From the NCBI GenBank assembly GCA_013407085.1, contig JACCGJ010003207.1, forward strand, positions 1 to 64,000: a stretch of DNA of 64,000 nt. Direction: 5' to 3'. Source of the stretch: Atriophallophorus winterbourni (lineage: Eukaryota; Platyhelminthes; Trematoda; Plagiorchiida; Microphallidae). This document shows, one piece after another, positions 21,948-37,000 of this stretch. Positions within the stretch are counted from its first letter, which is position 1. Each line of letters starts with the position of its first letter. The notes under the pieces were generated by a model. It made no database searches. It saw only the letters and a list, made by a program, of their open reading frames with translations, and was not told where the DNA came from. Position numbers and translations under genes: made by a program.

Positions 21948-22052
21948 CTGAGGTTCTTCCGTTGTAAAATATCCCTCTGGATAAGGATTCGGTTCAATGT
22001 CCAAATCTTGAGCTGGTTCATTATCGTCTTCTGGTTCACTTGGCTCTTCGAG
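21948..22052 (-). CDS. Exon with acidic segment (upstream chain, exon F)
   Basis: Acceptor GTTTCAG|CTC, donor CCTCAG|GTTTGT, both phase 0, 35 codons: LEEPSEPEDDNEPAQDLDIE then PNPYPEGYFTTEEPQ. The other two frames have stops. The Pro/Tyr-containing end resembles the composition of annexin exon 1, 147 bp downstream. Confidence 0.75.
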
Positions 22053-25000
22053 CTGAAACGTTGAAGGAAGTATCTAATTGAGCACCATGAAATTAAGCAA
22101 AATGCAAAATATAATTTGTGGACGCTATTTCAGTTAAAGTGAAGAAAAATTCCAGTTTTTGCTACATTAATTTTGACATCATATCTAATTGCCAAGCCAT
22201 TTATTTAGTCAAGGATATAATCATATTATCATCTCACTACATGGGCAACCGTCTTCATGAGCTCCTTTGAGCGATTGACCGCATAGCGAGAGGAAATGGT
22301 CAAGTCGGCGACAAAACACCACCATAGCAAACGCTGTAGAACAGCCATTATACATTCACATCATAGATCACTTCATCAATACTGGAAAGTGGACTTCACC
22401 CCACTGCTGCGCGATACAAAACGCAGCAAGTTGTTCAGCTATTACCAAGAAATCTCTCTTCTGAATATCATCAGCAAATGGTTTATTTAAATTTAACGCA
22501 TACTGCTACAAGAAATAGTTGAAATCGTTTACTCCCAATTTTAGCGTGGCTTGTAAAAGGAAAGACATAATCTTCTCTTTGGGAAAACTTCAATAAAAGT
22601 GTCGGAAACAGCGTATAGTGTCACACACGAAGGTTTTAGAAATATTAGAAACGGGAATCTCTTCAAAAAGGCTGGAAAATATACGCAGAGCTTTATAACC
22701 GCTGAAACCATCCACGCAATACACGATTGGAACCTACATACTTTCAATTTACCGAGTATCCCTCACATTCTGAACACATCATGGATGGACATATTATTTA
22801 ATTCAGAGGTGTTTTAAAGCCGATCTACAATGAATGTTCACTGTACTTCAACAATACCGGTTGCGCTCGATGGGCGATGTATATGTAATTAGAAACAGTC
22901 GTATTTCACAAGATATCATATATGGAAATTCTACCATCAGAGAAAGCCGTACGCTCGGTACAAAGTCGGTTGCCAAAGAGAAATGAAATCTCTGGGCATC
23001 AACCATACTAGTTGCGAAGGACAACCAATTGATGGCTCATTCGAAAGACGCCATGTGAAGCGTCATCTTCTAGCTAGGGAAAAGCGAGTACTGTTCGTTT
23101 GAGCTGAATGTAGATCACGCTGTCAGCGTGTAAATCTCGTGGGGATTCCAGAAATGGATTAATGGGCCATCATATTATCGTGCTCTTGCAGTGTACCTCC
23201 GTGGCTTACATTGACCGAATGTAATCAGTTTATAAAAAATTGCTGCTGTACCAAGCGTTCCAGTGCTGTTTTAGGCTGAAAATAGGTGTGAATTTTACAC
23301 TAAGAATGTCATATACCAGTTTCGAATCAATCATTCTATTTCGAATTACGATTCGTTCTGTATAGTACATATGATTAGCTGAGGTTATGATAAGCAGATA
23401 TAATATATGAGTTGAGCCCTAAAGTCTTTAATTACTACCAAATGTGGTTTCAAGGTTGACATGGCCGAAACGATTTTGGGAATAAGCTCCCAATTCCAAA
23501 AATGTTCTAATGGCGCGCGTCTCATATGGCTTCGGGCAACTAAGTAAAGATCGTGGCCTGTGTAACCAGGCGAAACTGCTTCTACTGACATGAGAAAGGG
23601 TGAATGCAGCAGCTTGGTGCCTCAAAACCAGCTTGCTTCGGGCAGGTAGATCTCTGAAGTGCTTCAAGGTGGTACACCTTAAGAAAGGAAAACACTTATC
23701 TCAAAGGAAAAGACATCAAGTAACAACCTCGAGGAAAAATCTGGAACCGGAGTCCCGTTAGGCAGTCCGAAATTGCATTCAACTTCGTCCTGCAAACCCC
23801 TGCGACGGCATCGTTGTCGAAATCTATCAGGCTAGCTGTTCCTTTGAATCCAGTTAGGCCATGAAGAGAAAGCGCTTGATACACGCGCAGCAGATAGTTC
23901 TTCATAGTAAAATTTCCATGCGTACATATCAATACGCCAATGAATAGTACAATCCATTTTGCTTCTATAGATAATAACACTGGAACAGCAGATATCGGTT
24001 AAAAGCTATGGTTTGAATGGCATAGAGCTCAGCGCTTACAGCTGCTTCCGACGCTGGGAGAGATTTTCTGGTCTCACTGGACGGCTATCGCCAGCCGCGA
24101 GCTGGGCAGCCCCAAGTCAAAAAGGTGCCATCTCACCGCGGTTTGCTATCATCATTGGGTGCATGAGGATTAGGAATCAACCGACGAGCTGTCTGTAGTT
24201 TTTCGCACCTTTCAAACGAATTATTGACCGATGCAGAAGAGCTCTTAGACTAGGAACCTGGAACCTCCGGTCCATGCTTCCAGGATTTCGTGACTACCCT
24301 CGAATATCACAGGCTTAAGAAAATCAGCTGTGATTAACACTGAGCTAAAAAGGCTGAAGGTCGACGTAGCTGCACTGCAACAGACGCACTTACCAGACAC
24401 TGATATGCTAACAGACAGAGATTAAACATTTTTGGAAAGTAAGGGTCGCTGATGAGTCTCGACTGCATGGAGTTTGGTTTGCGGTGTGAAACAGCCTACT
24501 AAATGCAGCATAATCAAGCAGCAGCGGGAGCGAACTGATTTGGAATCTAAATCTGAAGTGCACTACTGGTACCATTACGTCGGTCAACGTTTATGTGGAT
24601 ACTGAAAATTTTCACGGTATGCATGATGCAATCATAACATTCGCATCTGGTAATCTGATTGTCGACAAAACTCAGCTGATTGCAAGATGGGAGCGCTTTA
24701 CCTCTCTGTACTCTAAGGACAGCACGATTTTACCGTATACACTTTAAAATGTTGAGAGGTTGCTAACCATTAAACATCTGGATGCTCTCGATGAGCTGAA
24801 TGGGGCAATCGATGGCTTAGCGAATGGGAAGGCTCCTGGTGACGACGGAATTCCACCTGAGCTCATAAAATGCTGCAAAATAGCATTATTACAACCTCTT
24901 TACCATTTGCTCCTTCAGTGCTGGCAGAGAAGTGTGTTTCTCAACAGATCCGAAACACAAAATCATCACGATATTTAAGAATAAAGGTGAAACAATTACA

Positions 25001-28000
25001 GAAGAATCTTCCTTATGAATGGTGAAGGCAAATTGTTTGCTAAAGTCTCACAGATCCGGTTACACGTTTTAGCTAAAATAGTTTACTCCGAATCTCAATG
25101 TGACTTTCACAGGGTAAGATCAACGGTTGACATGACCTCCTTCCTGAGACAACTTTAAGAAAAGTGTCTGAACGACGCTGTTTTTATTGATTTAACCAAG
25201 GCATTCGACCATAGAGTGGGTCTTTTCAAAATGCTCGATCTTATAAGCTGCCCCCAAGACTGCTCAAACTCGTTATTTTCTTCCACTGTGGCATGAAGTG
25301 GTCAGTCCATTTTAACTGTTACAGTTCAAAAGCTATTAAAATTCATTATTAAAATTCAACACTTTTAAAAACTGCCTGCTAGAACCAGCACATTGTTGAA
25401 CATATCTTGGTTCAACCATTGAGGATAACCTCTTGCTAGACTTGGAAAGTTGGGTGAAGCTGATTGAACTCCGATTGAACTCTCGTGTCTGAGGCTACCG
25501 CAATTTGGCTGCGAAAATAAAGATGCTGGTATACAGAGCGCGCGTTATTTATGCTTTACTTTACATCAGTGAAACTTTGACTATCCACGCCAGACACGAA
25601 ATGTAAGTGAATGCTTTCTATTTACAAAGCATCCGCCGTATCTTGAACATATCGTGGATGGACAAAGTGACTAATGCTGAAGTGCTTTCAAAAGCTGGTT
25701 AACAGAGCATGTTCACCCTACCACGACAGCGCAGCCTACGTTGGCTTAGTGACGTATACTGAATTGTAAATTGTAGCATTCTCAAAGATATATATATATA
25801 TTTACACAATCATTTAAAAATGAAAAGTGCCACCCTTTTGGGTGTGGGCGTGATACTACCCGGTTGCCCAGGCCGAAGTAGATCTACTTTATGGTGAGTC
25901 GAAATCAGCAAGTCGACCATTTGACAGACCGCACTTGCGGTACAATGACGTTTGCAATATAGATATGAAAGATCTTGGCATTGAACCCACTAGTTTTGAA
26001 AAACTTTATATTGACTTCTCACGTTGGAAGCACTGCTTAAGACGTCGTCTGCTAACCGGGGAGAAGCAAATACCGCTCTTGGCTACTGAACGCAGATCAC
26101 ACCGCCGGCGTTTATCTGACGGCAATCAACCGAATACAGCCTATCGTTGCAATCGCTGCGGGAGAGATTGTTCCTCCCTGATCAGACTGATTAGTAATTC
26201 GAAAAGCTGTGGAGCATGAAAAAATCATGCGATTGTGATGTGCATCAATGGTCGACATCGACTGAAGGAGGCCAACAAAGACTACCTAATGTTAAATTGG
26301 TTGAAAGTGTCAGGACGAAACAGCTAAATAACACGATTTAAACAACTCAACTGCATGGATATAAAATATACACCATTGATTTATCAGCCATATACGGGAG
26401 CAGAGAATTATTAAAAATGTAAAAGCACCACCCTAACCTCTTCCTCAGGAGTGTGCGGAGGAGTGATTACTGTAGTTCTACTGGATTCAGGCCTTGTTGT
26501 GAGTTTTGGTTTCCCGGCGATGGATCTTCTCCGAGATCTTGGTCGACTGGGTTTTTCCAGTTGGACAGTGAGTAGAAACGCGTCATCGTTTTCTTCAAAG
26601 TCCACGGCAGTGACCTTCAAACAGTGTAGTGAATTGATGACGTGCATATCAATGACCCTAAGTAAGTTCATGATGGAAATTGAGCAGATTAACAGCTGCA
26701 GATTGTTCATATTTGAACGTAAACACGCATCACATTTCAGCATGATCTTTGAATATATTGGAAACTGATGCCATGTGCATATCAGGGAAATAAAGTTTGC
26801 AATGAATCGGTTGGAGCTGACGGTGCTCTCATCAGCACTCATGCGAATCACTTAACGAATCATACAGCCTACAGGGAAGTGTGTCTATTCAGCTTGATCT
26901 CGTATGTTTATTCTTTGCAACGTGGGAGTGTTCATGTTCATGTAACTTGAAACTAAGCCCTAAACCTAGCGGCACCTTTGGTCTGGCAAAGCTTCTGTGT
27001 CAAAAGTGAAACGTTACCAAAACAGATCCAATGGATTTATTGCACATATTCTCTTCATATCCATGTTCATTTAACAAAGATTCAGAGTAGATTGGTGGTG
27101 TTTGGAAACCAAAGGTAATCACTATCATGAATATAATTTTGAATTCAATTGGGTAAACCTGTGATAAGGTGAAATATTAAGTAGGGTTATAGCTCTGCAC
27201 CATTTTAATTTAATTTTTTATAAACTTTTTAGCTTATGATCAATGGCCACACGTGATTGACCTTAAGCGAATTTACGCCATGCTGGGTAAGTAGGCCGAT
27301 TGACGAAGTTATGCTTAAATGCCACTGTTAAATAGGGTTCGTACATCAAACCACAGTGTTCAAATAGAGGATTGCTAACCCTTCGAATACTATACTCTCC
27401 CATTAACTGGCTTTGGAACTCTGGCACAGTCTGAATCGAACTCGTCAGCACTAGAAAATTATCATCCCTTATATCGCTCCTCATATAAGACCGTATTTCT
27501 GGTGGTCTAGTTTCAATCATCTAACTATCAGCATATTTGGCGGTCGATGTAATCTCAGTCCAATTCATCCATTTCTACAATAAAACTCTAAGCTGCTTTC
27601 ATCTGACCTTGAAAATGCAATCGATTACAAAGCATGTGCTGTTAATGTAACAAAGAAGCCATGAACTACTCAGAGAAATAGGTTTCACAACTAAAACAAT
27701 AAGAGAGGTTAAAAACAAAACAATATATCATACAATACTAGAATAATTAACTCTGTTTCGCCAAAGAAATTCGTAAGCTTTGCTGGATAATTATGAATGT
27801 TTCGGATGGTCTGAATTGCTTCTGTACCCAGTGCAACAATCATAGCTGATCTTCTATTTTGAATGGACTTCTAGTTTCAGTACCAATAGTATCACGAGTA
27901 TCTGTATAACTTATCGCGCATTCACCGTGATTCAGTATACAATTGCAGGGGGCAGTTTGATAGTGTGGTTCACCCTTTGATGGGATTGAGTACTTGTATT

Positions 28001-31000
28001 GAGCAAATTTGAATTTTATGCCAAGTGTGATTATTTTAGCAGACCCAATATTGTCAACTGGGATCGATGAGATTGAGGAATAATATAAAATTATGAAATC
28101 AATGGTCGCCAACCACTCGACATTTTGCCAGGAAGCCTAATTATCTCGTTTTGCATTGCCATGAACACAATCCTGCGTCACACATTTCCGTGCGTACAAC
28201 AAACTGTCAAGAGAAATTCATGTTGGTGGAGTAGGTAGTAGACAAACGACAGAAGCGGGTGATTTGGGACGAATATAAAGTATCACTGCATGATCTCATC
28301 TTTCTCACCGATTGCTTGAACTAAGTGTAACAACGGCATGCCACCAAATCAATGTGTCTTGCCAAATGGTATTTAAATGATGTAGGTATGCTCGATTTTA
28401 AATTAATCGGCCTCCTTAACATACTAGCTCACACTTGCATAAACTCTGACATTGAAACATGTCCTTTCGGCAACACATTTTAACGATTCGCTCCTAGCAA
28501 CAACTCGTAATGAAGGCGAGCCTAATATTTCATGTTCAAACCTGTTTACAAATGAGCTGGCAATCAATGTTTGTGGTAAAACAACACGTTATCTCAGCTT
28601 CAACGTTAAAATATTCAAGTCCTGACGAACCCAAGATATTCATTAGAATTCTTGCTTGAGAGTTAAATGGTGCAGGTGCAACATCCTGATGGAATATTGC
28701 TAAACTGTCTTGTGTTTTTTGTCTCTTTTGAAAACGTTTTTAGGATATCAGATAATCAAATTCGTTGAACAAAACATTTATTTAGTAGTATCATGCTGAA
28801 TGTCGTCAAAAATATCTCAAATATTTGGCTTTCGAGGATATATTATACTTCAGCAACCTGTGTCTAATTCATTCTTTGATGTTTACCCCAAGCATCGTCC
28901 GTTGGTTTCCATCGTCTTAAACCAGGTGTAATCTCGCTGATTCACAAATCTGGAGTTCTGATTAATCATATTTACCGCTGTAACCTTCACTGACTTACAA
29001 GGCAAAATCAACTTTAAACGTATTTATTTCTATGTGTTATAGACTTGTATTACTTTCTTCGGTATTCCACCGGTAATTGACGCAGTTCTGAGGCGCTGCA
29101 CCGATAGGGAATTTGCCGCGTGTCAACATATTTGCCATCTAAGGTCGATTGTAAGCTGAAGCTGAGAATCGGTAGACCGCTCACCCATTTTGTTGATACA
29201 CCTTGGTAACCAGGTAGCCAGCATATTTGTGACCTTGAACAGTTGAACTAAAATAACCTTTCCTGCACCGGGGCAATTTACAAATACTCACTGAGCACCA
29301 TGAGGTGGGAAGGTTCTTCGGCATAGATTTCTGGATTGTCTCGCTGACTGCCATCACTCTTTTCAAGATGTGCAATAACTTATTGGTCAACGAACTATAT
29401 TTACTACCAGGTATCTTGAATAGTTGACATTCTAAACCTTAGGAATTCATGCTAGAGAGATTACCTTCCAAATTAGATCGCGTATTCGCACGGAGCAATT
29501 TGGACGATTAAGGAGGCTTGTGATTTTATTCCTTTTCCTTTTTATAGATTCGTCGAATTTCAATTCAAATGCACGTGATTTCAGAATTTTTATACCAATC
29601 GCTTAGCTGCAGTTCGTGTTTACATTTTGGGGAACAGCTAAACGCCAGAAATTGTTTCCTCGTCAAACGAAATGATAGTCAAGCAAATGTTACGATCTTT
29701 AATGTTGATCAATACTGTGTTGACCCCAGTTTACTGAAATCCCATTCCGATTACTTCTTACATATATACTTTGGAAAAACAAATATATTCAAACATATAT
29801 TTCCGGTCGAAATTTCCTCCCTCCATGTCACAATTGGAATTACCGTTGCTCCTACTTTGACGCACCGGACGCAAACATTAAATTAACGATTTGTTTAACT
29901 GTCATACATATATCATCTTGTATTGTACAGATATGTGCTTTTTCATAATAAACCTTCAATCTTGAATTTTGCGGGGATCTGAGCAGGATACTACACTTAT
30001 CAATCGTTTACCCGTTTTAACCCTTTGTCTACCGATGGTAACTCTAGTTACCACCTCAAACAAGCAGTCGATTGCTCAGTAGCTCCCGTCGGTACCTTCA
30101 GTCACCATCGGAGTGCACTTGTCAGGCAGCTTCTGGCATCTGATTCATAAAAATTAATCATGTGTTTCATTTATGCTATAATTAAACAGAATAACACAAC
30201 AATATCATCAAATACGTAAATCAATTACCGTAGACAAAGGGTTAAACGATTACTAGGGATTTGATTTTTTCGATGCAAACACAATGCGTCAATTGATTCA
30301 CGATTCCAACAATGAAATATCGATTCAACATCGAATTACGCCCACGCATATTAGGTTTGGCGTGAACAGTTGATTGCTGATCTGCAACCATCGTCACATG
30401 ATTTCCATCAATTTGAAGGTGGTAGAGTATATTGGTGTAGCGTAAGCACAAAATTATTGATTACGCTATTTTCGTCGCTGTTACAAAATTTAGAACGTCT
30501 CTGAAATTATAGCAAATCGGAGGCGCATGAATTTTTATCAGGATGTGTATCCGGGGCAGGCTAAACGCATGAAATTATGATGAATTAGATAATTTAAATT
30601 CCACTAAAACTTTCATGAGGGGAAATATTTATTATTCGATGAAATGGTAAATAAATTTTGAAATGAATATGATAAGTATCCGAATATGGGTATCTACACC
30701 AGGTTGTTCAATCAGAATGCTTCAAAGTTTCTGTTGAAACCTTGTTTACTTTGTGGAAACCCATTTTCGATTGTAACATTGAGCAGAAAACAGTAAAGCA
30801 CCGAGAAGTACTCCCGATAATCATTTAGGGAAAAGGGTGATGCTTCGAGACGCCAGTATGTGACTACGTGTTGTGAAACTTTACCGAATTTTAAGTGAAT
30901 TCGTAAATGGTAACGACGACAATTTGTCTATCGTAACGTTATCACATCGATAAATCGATTAAGGAGCTTAGACAAAATGCCACAAAATATTTAGATATAA

Positions 31001-34000
31001 ACCTGAGGGAACTGTGATGTTTTGTCAGACTCCAGTGAACGGCATGCTTTAATACGGCGTATATCGCCATTTCATTCATTCCGCGGTTTAGAGAACTTAT
31101 ATTTATTTTTTCCTATTGGGTCTGCTAATACAATAAAAAGGCTATTTTGACTTGTTCCACTACTTTTAAGGTTTTCGAAAACATTTCATGTCTACTCTAG
31201 CCGATAAAGTATTTAGATTAGAAAGCTATAACATCACACAACCACGACCAATTTTTTTTACACTATTTGACTAAGATAGGATTACAGTGATCAGGATCCG
31301 CTAGTATTGAAACAGTGAGGAAATGGTGAGCAATGCCTGTGCTTTGATGCCATTGTTGGGTGAGTCTGCCTTGTCCCAACGCATGTACTCACACACAAAT
31401 ATGGATAGGTTTAACACATGGGCTTAAAACGAAATTCGTATTTACATGCATTTTCGCTACATACCAACTACAGGTTTCGTGCTGTTTATCACTGTTTAGG
31501 TTAGAAACGTATGATCATGATCCGCATGCATCAGAAAGAAATGTTGATAAAGGCTAACACGACCAGCTTATTCATCAACATGTGCACACACATGAGTATT
31601 GAATTAAACCCATGACCTTGAACAAAAATCAATATTTTCATGCACATCCATCGCACACCCCACGACCTGTTTCGTATTGTTAGCACACATCAGGTTGGAA
31701 TAGCACGATCAGGAACTGCGCGCCTTGAAACAGCGGAGAAAGGGTAAACGAATTTCACAATTTAAAACAACTGTTGAATTATGCTTGTACGACCAACCTG
31801 TTCAATTATGAATAGAGCCAAACACGAACTGCTTGAACGCAGTACGTTAGGGCCATTTGATCAGAATACGCATGGCTCGAAACGGTAGAGAAATAAATAT
31901 GCAAGTATACGTTATATTTCATCTGCTTTGCAATCCAGTTGAGCCATTTCTCGCAGCGATTATGCATTTATACAATAACAATATACGATTGATTCAACTG
32001 TTTGCAAGGGCACTTAAAAACATTGATTAAAACGGATGCTTATTCCCAACAAAATACGATCGATAAACCTACTTTTCCCATTCTTGCTTTCGATATGTCT
32101 TCCGACAACTCCGGGTCTAATCGAGTGTATTCCAACAAATGGTTGTGTACATGTTCCAGCTGGGACCGTAAATCCCCTTGTCCCTGACTGATGGCTAATA
32201 GTGGGGGTTGCTCCAACCGGATTGGTTTCGTTACTTGAGTCCGATCTTGTAGGGATTGAATGGCTTCGCGGACCTCGGCCACTGTCATGTGTCTAGCTTG
32301 GTCAATGTACTGAGAAAAACAGAAGGTCAAATCACGAGATCGTCAACAATCATGAAATTCGACGTTCTATGGATGACAATAACTTCATATCGGGTCAATA
32401 CGAGTGAGCTTTGAGTGATTACAAGGTGAACCATTGTAGCAGTTTTCTTTAACACTGTTTGAACATGATCATATAAGTTAGCTGTATCAAGTCTAGAGAG
32501 GAAAAACCGTTAAAATGACTTGATGTGTTGCAAGTGACATTTAGGAGATGATAACTTAATTGGGCTTCTGGCTGTGACTTGTTATCAGATATGAACTAGC
32601 GCTTGACACCTTGGTTCGAAAAAATCCATAAGCGCTTCTCGCAAACCGCGAAGGACCAAGTCTTTTTGTCAACCGTTGATCAAAAAACGAACACAAGCGC
32701 TAGATAAAATATGCTTTTCGAGTAAGTTCTGCATTCAGCAGTGAAATTTTTGACAGATATATTTGACTCCAAATCAGTATCTCATCATGCATCTTTTGTC
32801 TAAAAAAACATTTATTTTGCTAGAAATTAAATTCAATCGTCGAACTCAGCCAAAATAAACCAGGACAAATTTTTTGAGCCTCTCAAACAACACAATTAAA
32901 TAGGATTTAAAATATCATTTAGGACTCATTTTCGTTTCATAGAGCCGTTTCGATATGTCAATCTTGCTTCTTTCATTCTCGTAGATGACCAATATAAATT
33001 CGAAATTTGTGGTGATTAGTCTAGGTGTATGGTCGTATTCCAAAAGATCTACTCTATGCTGAGTTGAAACCAAGCAGTCTTCCATTGGGCAGACCGCACT
33101 TGCGGCACAAAGACGTTTACAAAAGAGATATGAATGCTCTTGGCATTGACCCCGCGAGTTGAGAAGAACTTGCTCTTGAACGCTCACAAGGGAGGCATTG
33201 TGTAAATCGTCGTCTGCAAGCTGGGGAGGAGCAGATACAGCTCTTGGCTGCTGAACGCAGATCACGCCACCGGCGTGCAACTGAGGACCAACAACCGAGT
33301 TCTGTCTATCGTTGCAAGGGCTGCGGGAGAGATTGTTCCTCCCGGACTGCTTAGTCATTCGAAAAGCAGTAGAACATGAAAATTCATGCGATTGTGATGT
33401 ACATCCATGGTCGACATCGACCGAATGAGGCTAACAGCAGCAACAGTCTACGCAGCTAGATGTCCTTATCGCGTTTCTAAGCAAAACGTTTTTAACTCAA
33501 TTACCTACACCAGGTAAACAATTGAGCTAACGCTCACTTCAAAAAACTATAAGGCAAGAGTACTCTAGTCACTCGTGCACGCACAATTGATATAACCAAT
33601 CTTTTTAACCACAGCGAAGCGTTTTCCTAGTCATTTTTAATTGAACATTCAGATTATTTGTGCCAGAACTGAGAACTCAGAATGTTTTATGGTAGAAACA
33701 GCAGTAAGCTTAACGTTAACCATAGGATGACAGGTATATGGAGTAAAATTATAAAATCTCTCAAAAATCAATAGGGACAGTCACATACCGCATGGTTCGT
33801 CATATACTCATCAAGTTTACAAGCGAAAACCGCAACAGATTCCGAGCGTGTGATTTCTTCAGACAAAATGTTCCGAGTGAAACAAAGTCTTACCGAGAAA
33901 CAAATTTCGACGAATATCCAATCGAGAATGCGGGATGCTTAAAGCCTTTAAATATGTTCGTGTTCGAGTAAGGCCATTGGGCTTTAGCAAGTGTTTAAGG

Positions 34001-37000
34001 GGATGGTTCTCAGTATGCAAGATTGTGAATGCCAACAAGAGGTCACTCCGTATCCGCCGTTGGGTAAAATCATGTAGACTTAGTTTTAACATTCGCTCTT
34101 TAAAAGACAATTTTCTGTAACGTGACACCAACTTTGTCGCACGATGATAAATCCTGTCAAGTGGTTCTTTAAATCCCTTAGCACATTGGGCTCATTTGAC
34201 GGCATCTCATCTCTACGTGGTTTTGTTATGCCGCTGTTTTTAATCCCATATCAGTTGCCACATAAACCTTTCACTTTTAACTCTTCAATTACTTACATTC
34301 TAAAGGTTTTAGGGTTGTTGTCATGACACTTTTTAGCGCTAGTCCCAGAGAATCTTGTTCTGAAGCTCAATTGGGAACTCTGGGATGCCACTTCGTGAAA
34401 TCGCCCTAGGTCTTTTGCACTATGAATGACTGGTGGATGGTGAAAATGTCGGATTCGTAAAATTGTTGAATATAAAGCATTCAAGAAATTATGGTTAGGA
34501 CGCGAACTCTCTACAACCCCACAAGATTGCGGTATGAATGAATATGTGAAAATGTATATAACGAATATTTCGAATCTACGTATCATGAATAATGTTCTTT
34601 TGCATATTTAGATAAATATCGCTTTGCGAATCGCCATACACGAAGGATCCACCACAATTTCTCGTAAAGAATTTCAAATAGATATAGCACACACATTGAA
34701 AGATGACGCTGGCAATTAATAACCTTCGGATGTAGAGGAATAAATTAAATGGAATTCACTTATTATCACACTCAGGAAACCAATGATTTAGTGGCTGTTT
34801 TTCCAAAGACACAATTTTATTGATAACAATATTATCGCTCAGTTTTCTCTTTCGGGTAAAGGTTTTTGAACTCAGACATTTTATTCTTTACTGTATGAAA
34901 CAATAATATGAACTATCGCTATATTTGCCTCTCAATGATACGTTTTATTGAAAAGGGCAATATCTTTGCGCAGCACAGGAATTCAGAACTTGATGGCATA
35001 CTTCATCATTGGACAAATGTAGGTATCCATTATTCTTGGTAACGTTACTCGCGAGAATCCTCCGAATATTATTCAAAGGATACGTGACAATCTGTTGCTT
35101 TCACTGTAATTCTTCCATACATTAATATCCTTTCCTTCATCTTTTCATGCCAGATTTTTAGTTACCAATCGATATTTTTCAGGAACCTTCCCGCCAACGT
35201 GAAGCTTCTTGAATCATTTTACACACATCTTGGTTAACTGTGGTAATCGTTGTAATTTTTCAATAAATTACATGACATAATTAATCTTGGTCTAACTAAT
35301 AATACCAAAAGGATTAAAAATATGTGGTGAGGTTTGTCTCATTGAACACAGAGCAATTTAAGATTACTATGCAAATACACCTCCACTACTATAGCAAATA
35401 CACCCACACAATAATAAATCATCTTAGATGATAGGTTTGATGATGCAATGATGCACACCCAACTTTCCTGTAGAATTTAACGAGTGTATAACATTGGTGA
35501 ACAATTACATTATTTAAAGTCACCAATATGAATTTTCAGAGTGGCAAAGATTAATAACACAAACGTGAGCAGTGATATCAACCAGAATCTATTTCATATT
35601 ATACAAATATCCGGCATGGTCCCAGTAATCTTACAGTTTAGTAATATTTCATTATCAAGTACCGTACTTAAACCATGTCTCTAAAACTACGTTTGAGCAC
35701 GACAAACTATAATGAGGTACCCACACGCTGATGTCGTTAAAATAGATTTTGTGAACGAAATAAGTAATGTCGTTGGATTATATCATCTTCGCTTCTACTA
35801 CTAACATGATTTATCACAAGCTCGAATTGCCAATCCATTCGGAAACACCGACCAAACTTGACGAATTGCATATCGTCTGATTGCAGCTGACGCTGTTCAT
35901 CTCTTCATACATTTGACGATGTTGACACTCGTACCAATTTCATGCAATTCTTTCGAAACCCAAATAAATATGGGCTCAGGATTGCCGTCGTCTGACGTTT
36001 CAGCCTTCCACTACTGTTGTGCTACGCCTGAGGGAAGTGTTCTGTATATTGTCGTGATTAGGACTCATCGTTAGCGTACATCACAACTCCAAGATATCAG
36101 ATTTGGTCATAAACGTCAGTTTCTCAATACAAACTTTAACAGCAAACATATTGCCATTTTACACGTTGAGTAAGTTGTGAAAAATAAAATATTTCCCAAG
36201 TATTTAGAAATCTATCGAAACAAAATATAAAAAATTACTCTGTATCTCATTTAATTTGAAATCAAACAGTATTAACACTGTTCACCTGCGTTATGTTATT
36301 CGCTATTGCAGACATTTGCTGATAGGTGACGCCAGTAGCGGCTAGTTGAGGTGTTTGTATGAAAGTGGGCGTCGCGGGAGTCATGTACGATCCGTAAATG
36401 TTGGACGCGTTTGGCGTGCGGACATCCCAATTCAAACCTGGAACGTTGCCCCACAAATTGATTTGAGTACCGGATTGATTGGTCGCCGAAAAACCTTGAT
36501 CGGCAGTCCCTGAATCGAGGAAATTACAAAAACGGTTGCACATGAAATAAGTGTTTGTGCGAACGATCATTCGGCGAGATCACAACCGAAAGAATAACCC
36601 TGAGGAGGATCATTGTGGCTGAAACTTATTAGTAGCTAGGAGTACTGGATGAAATCATTCAAATGTGTGCTCTGCATTTTAATGAATTGATTGAATGAAT
36701 GAATAAATGAATGAATTGATTGTTGGAATTTCGTAGAGTTACTTTTGTATGAGTATAGCTGATTTGACAATTAATTTCACTCTTTGGTCATTTTCTCACA
36801 CATCATGCTGTGAAATTCATTCTTCTAGAATCGAAGCCTCTGCTACCTGGACTGTCTTCATCAAGTACAAACTCAGGGTGCATTCCGATATGCCACTAGT
36901 GTAACAAAACACACAGGGATCATAATTTCAACTTCATAAGTCTGCCGCAGTTAAAATCTCATTCGATACTAGGAATTATTAGGTCAGGAAAGTTGAATAT

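Larger units (their letters stand above)
31230..31900 (-). repeat. HHR repeat family B tandem array (about 3 units)
   Basis: Three hammerhead remnants in direct tandem with starts near 31241, 31464 and 31660, about 220 and 196 bp apart. All are in the minus-strand sense, separated by 'acacacaaat', 'gggcttaaaacgaaatt' and 'acgaccaacctgttc' blocks. It lies in the intron between exons G and H. Divergence between units indicates an old array. Confidence 0.7.

Noticed and set aside
29569..29886. 105-codon open frame starting MHVISEFLYQ
   Set aside because: Could be the end of a decayed LINE because of the following AATAAACCTTCAATCTTGAA, but no RT or endonuclease motif is visible.
36262..36570. 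Reading the 36.3-kb open frame as an intact single-exon gene
   Set aside because: Splice consensus at both ends and phase match to neighbours fit an internal exon better.
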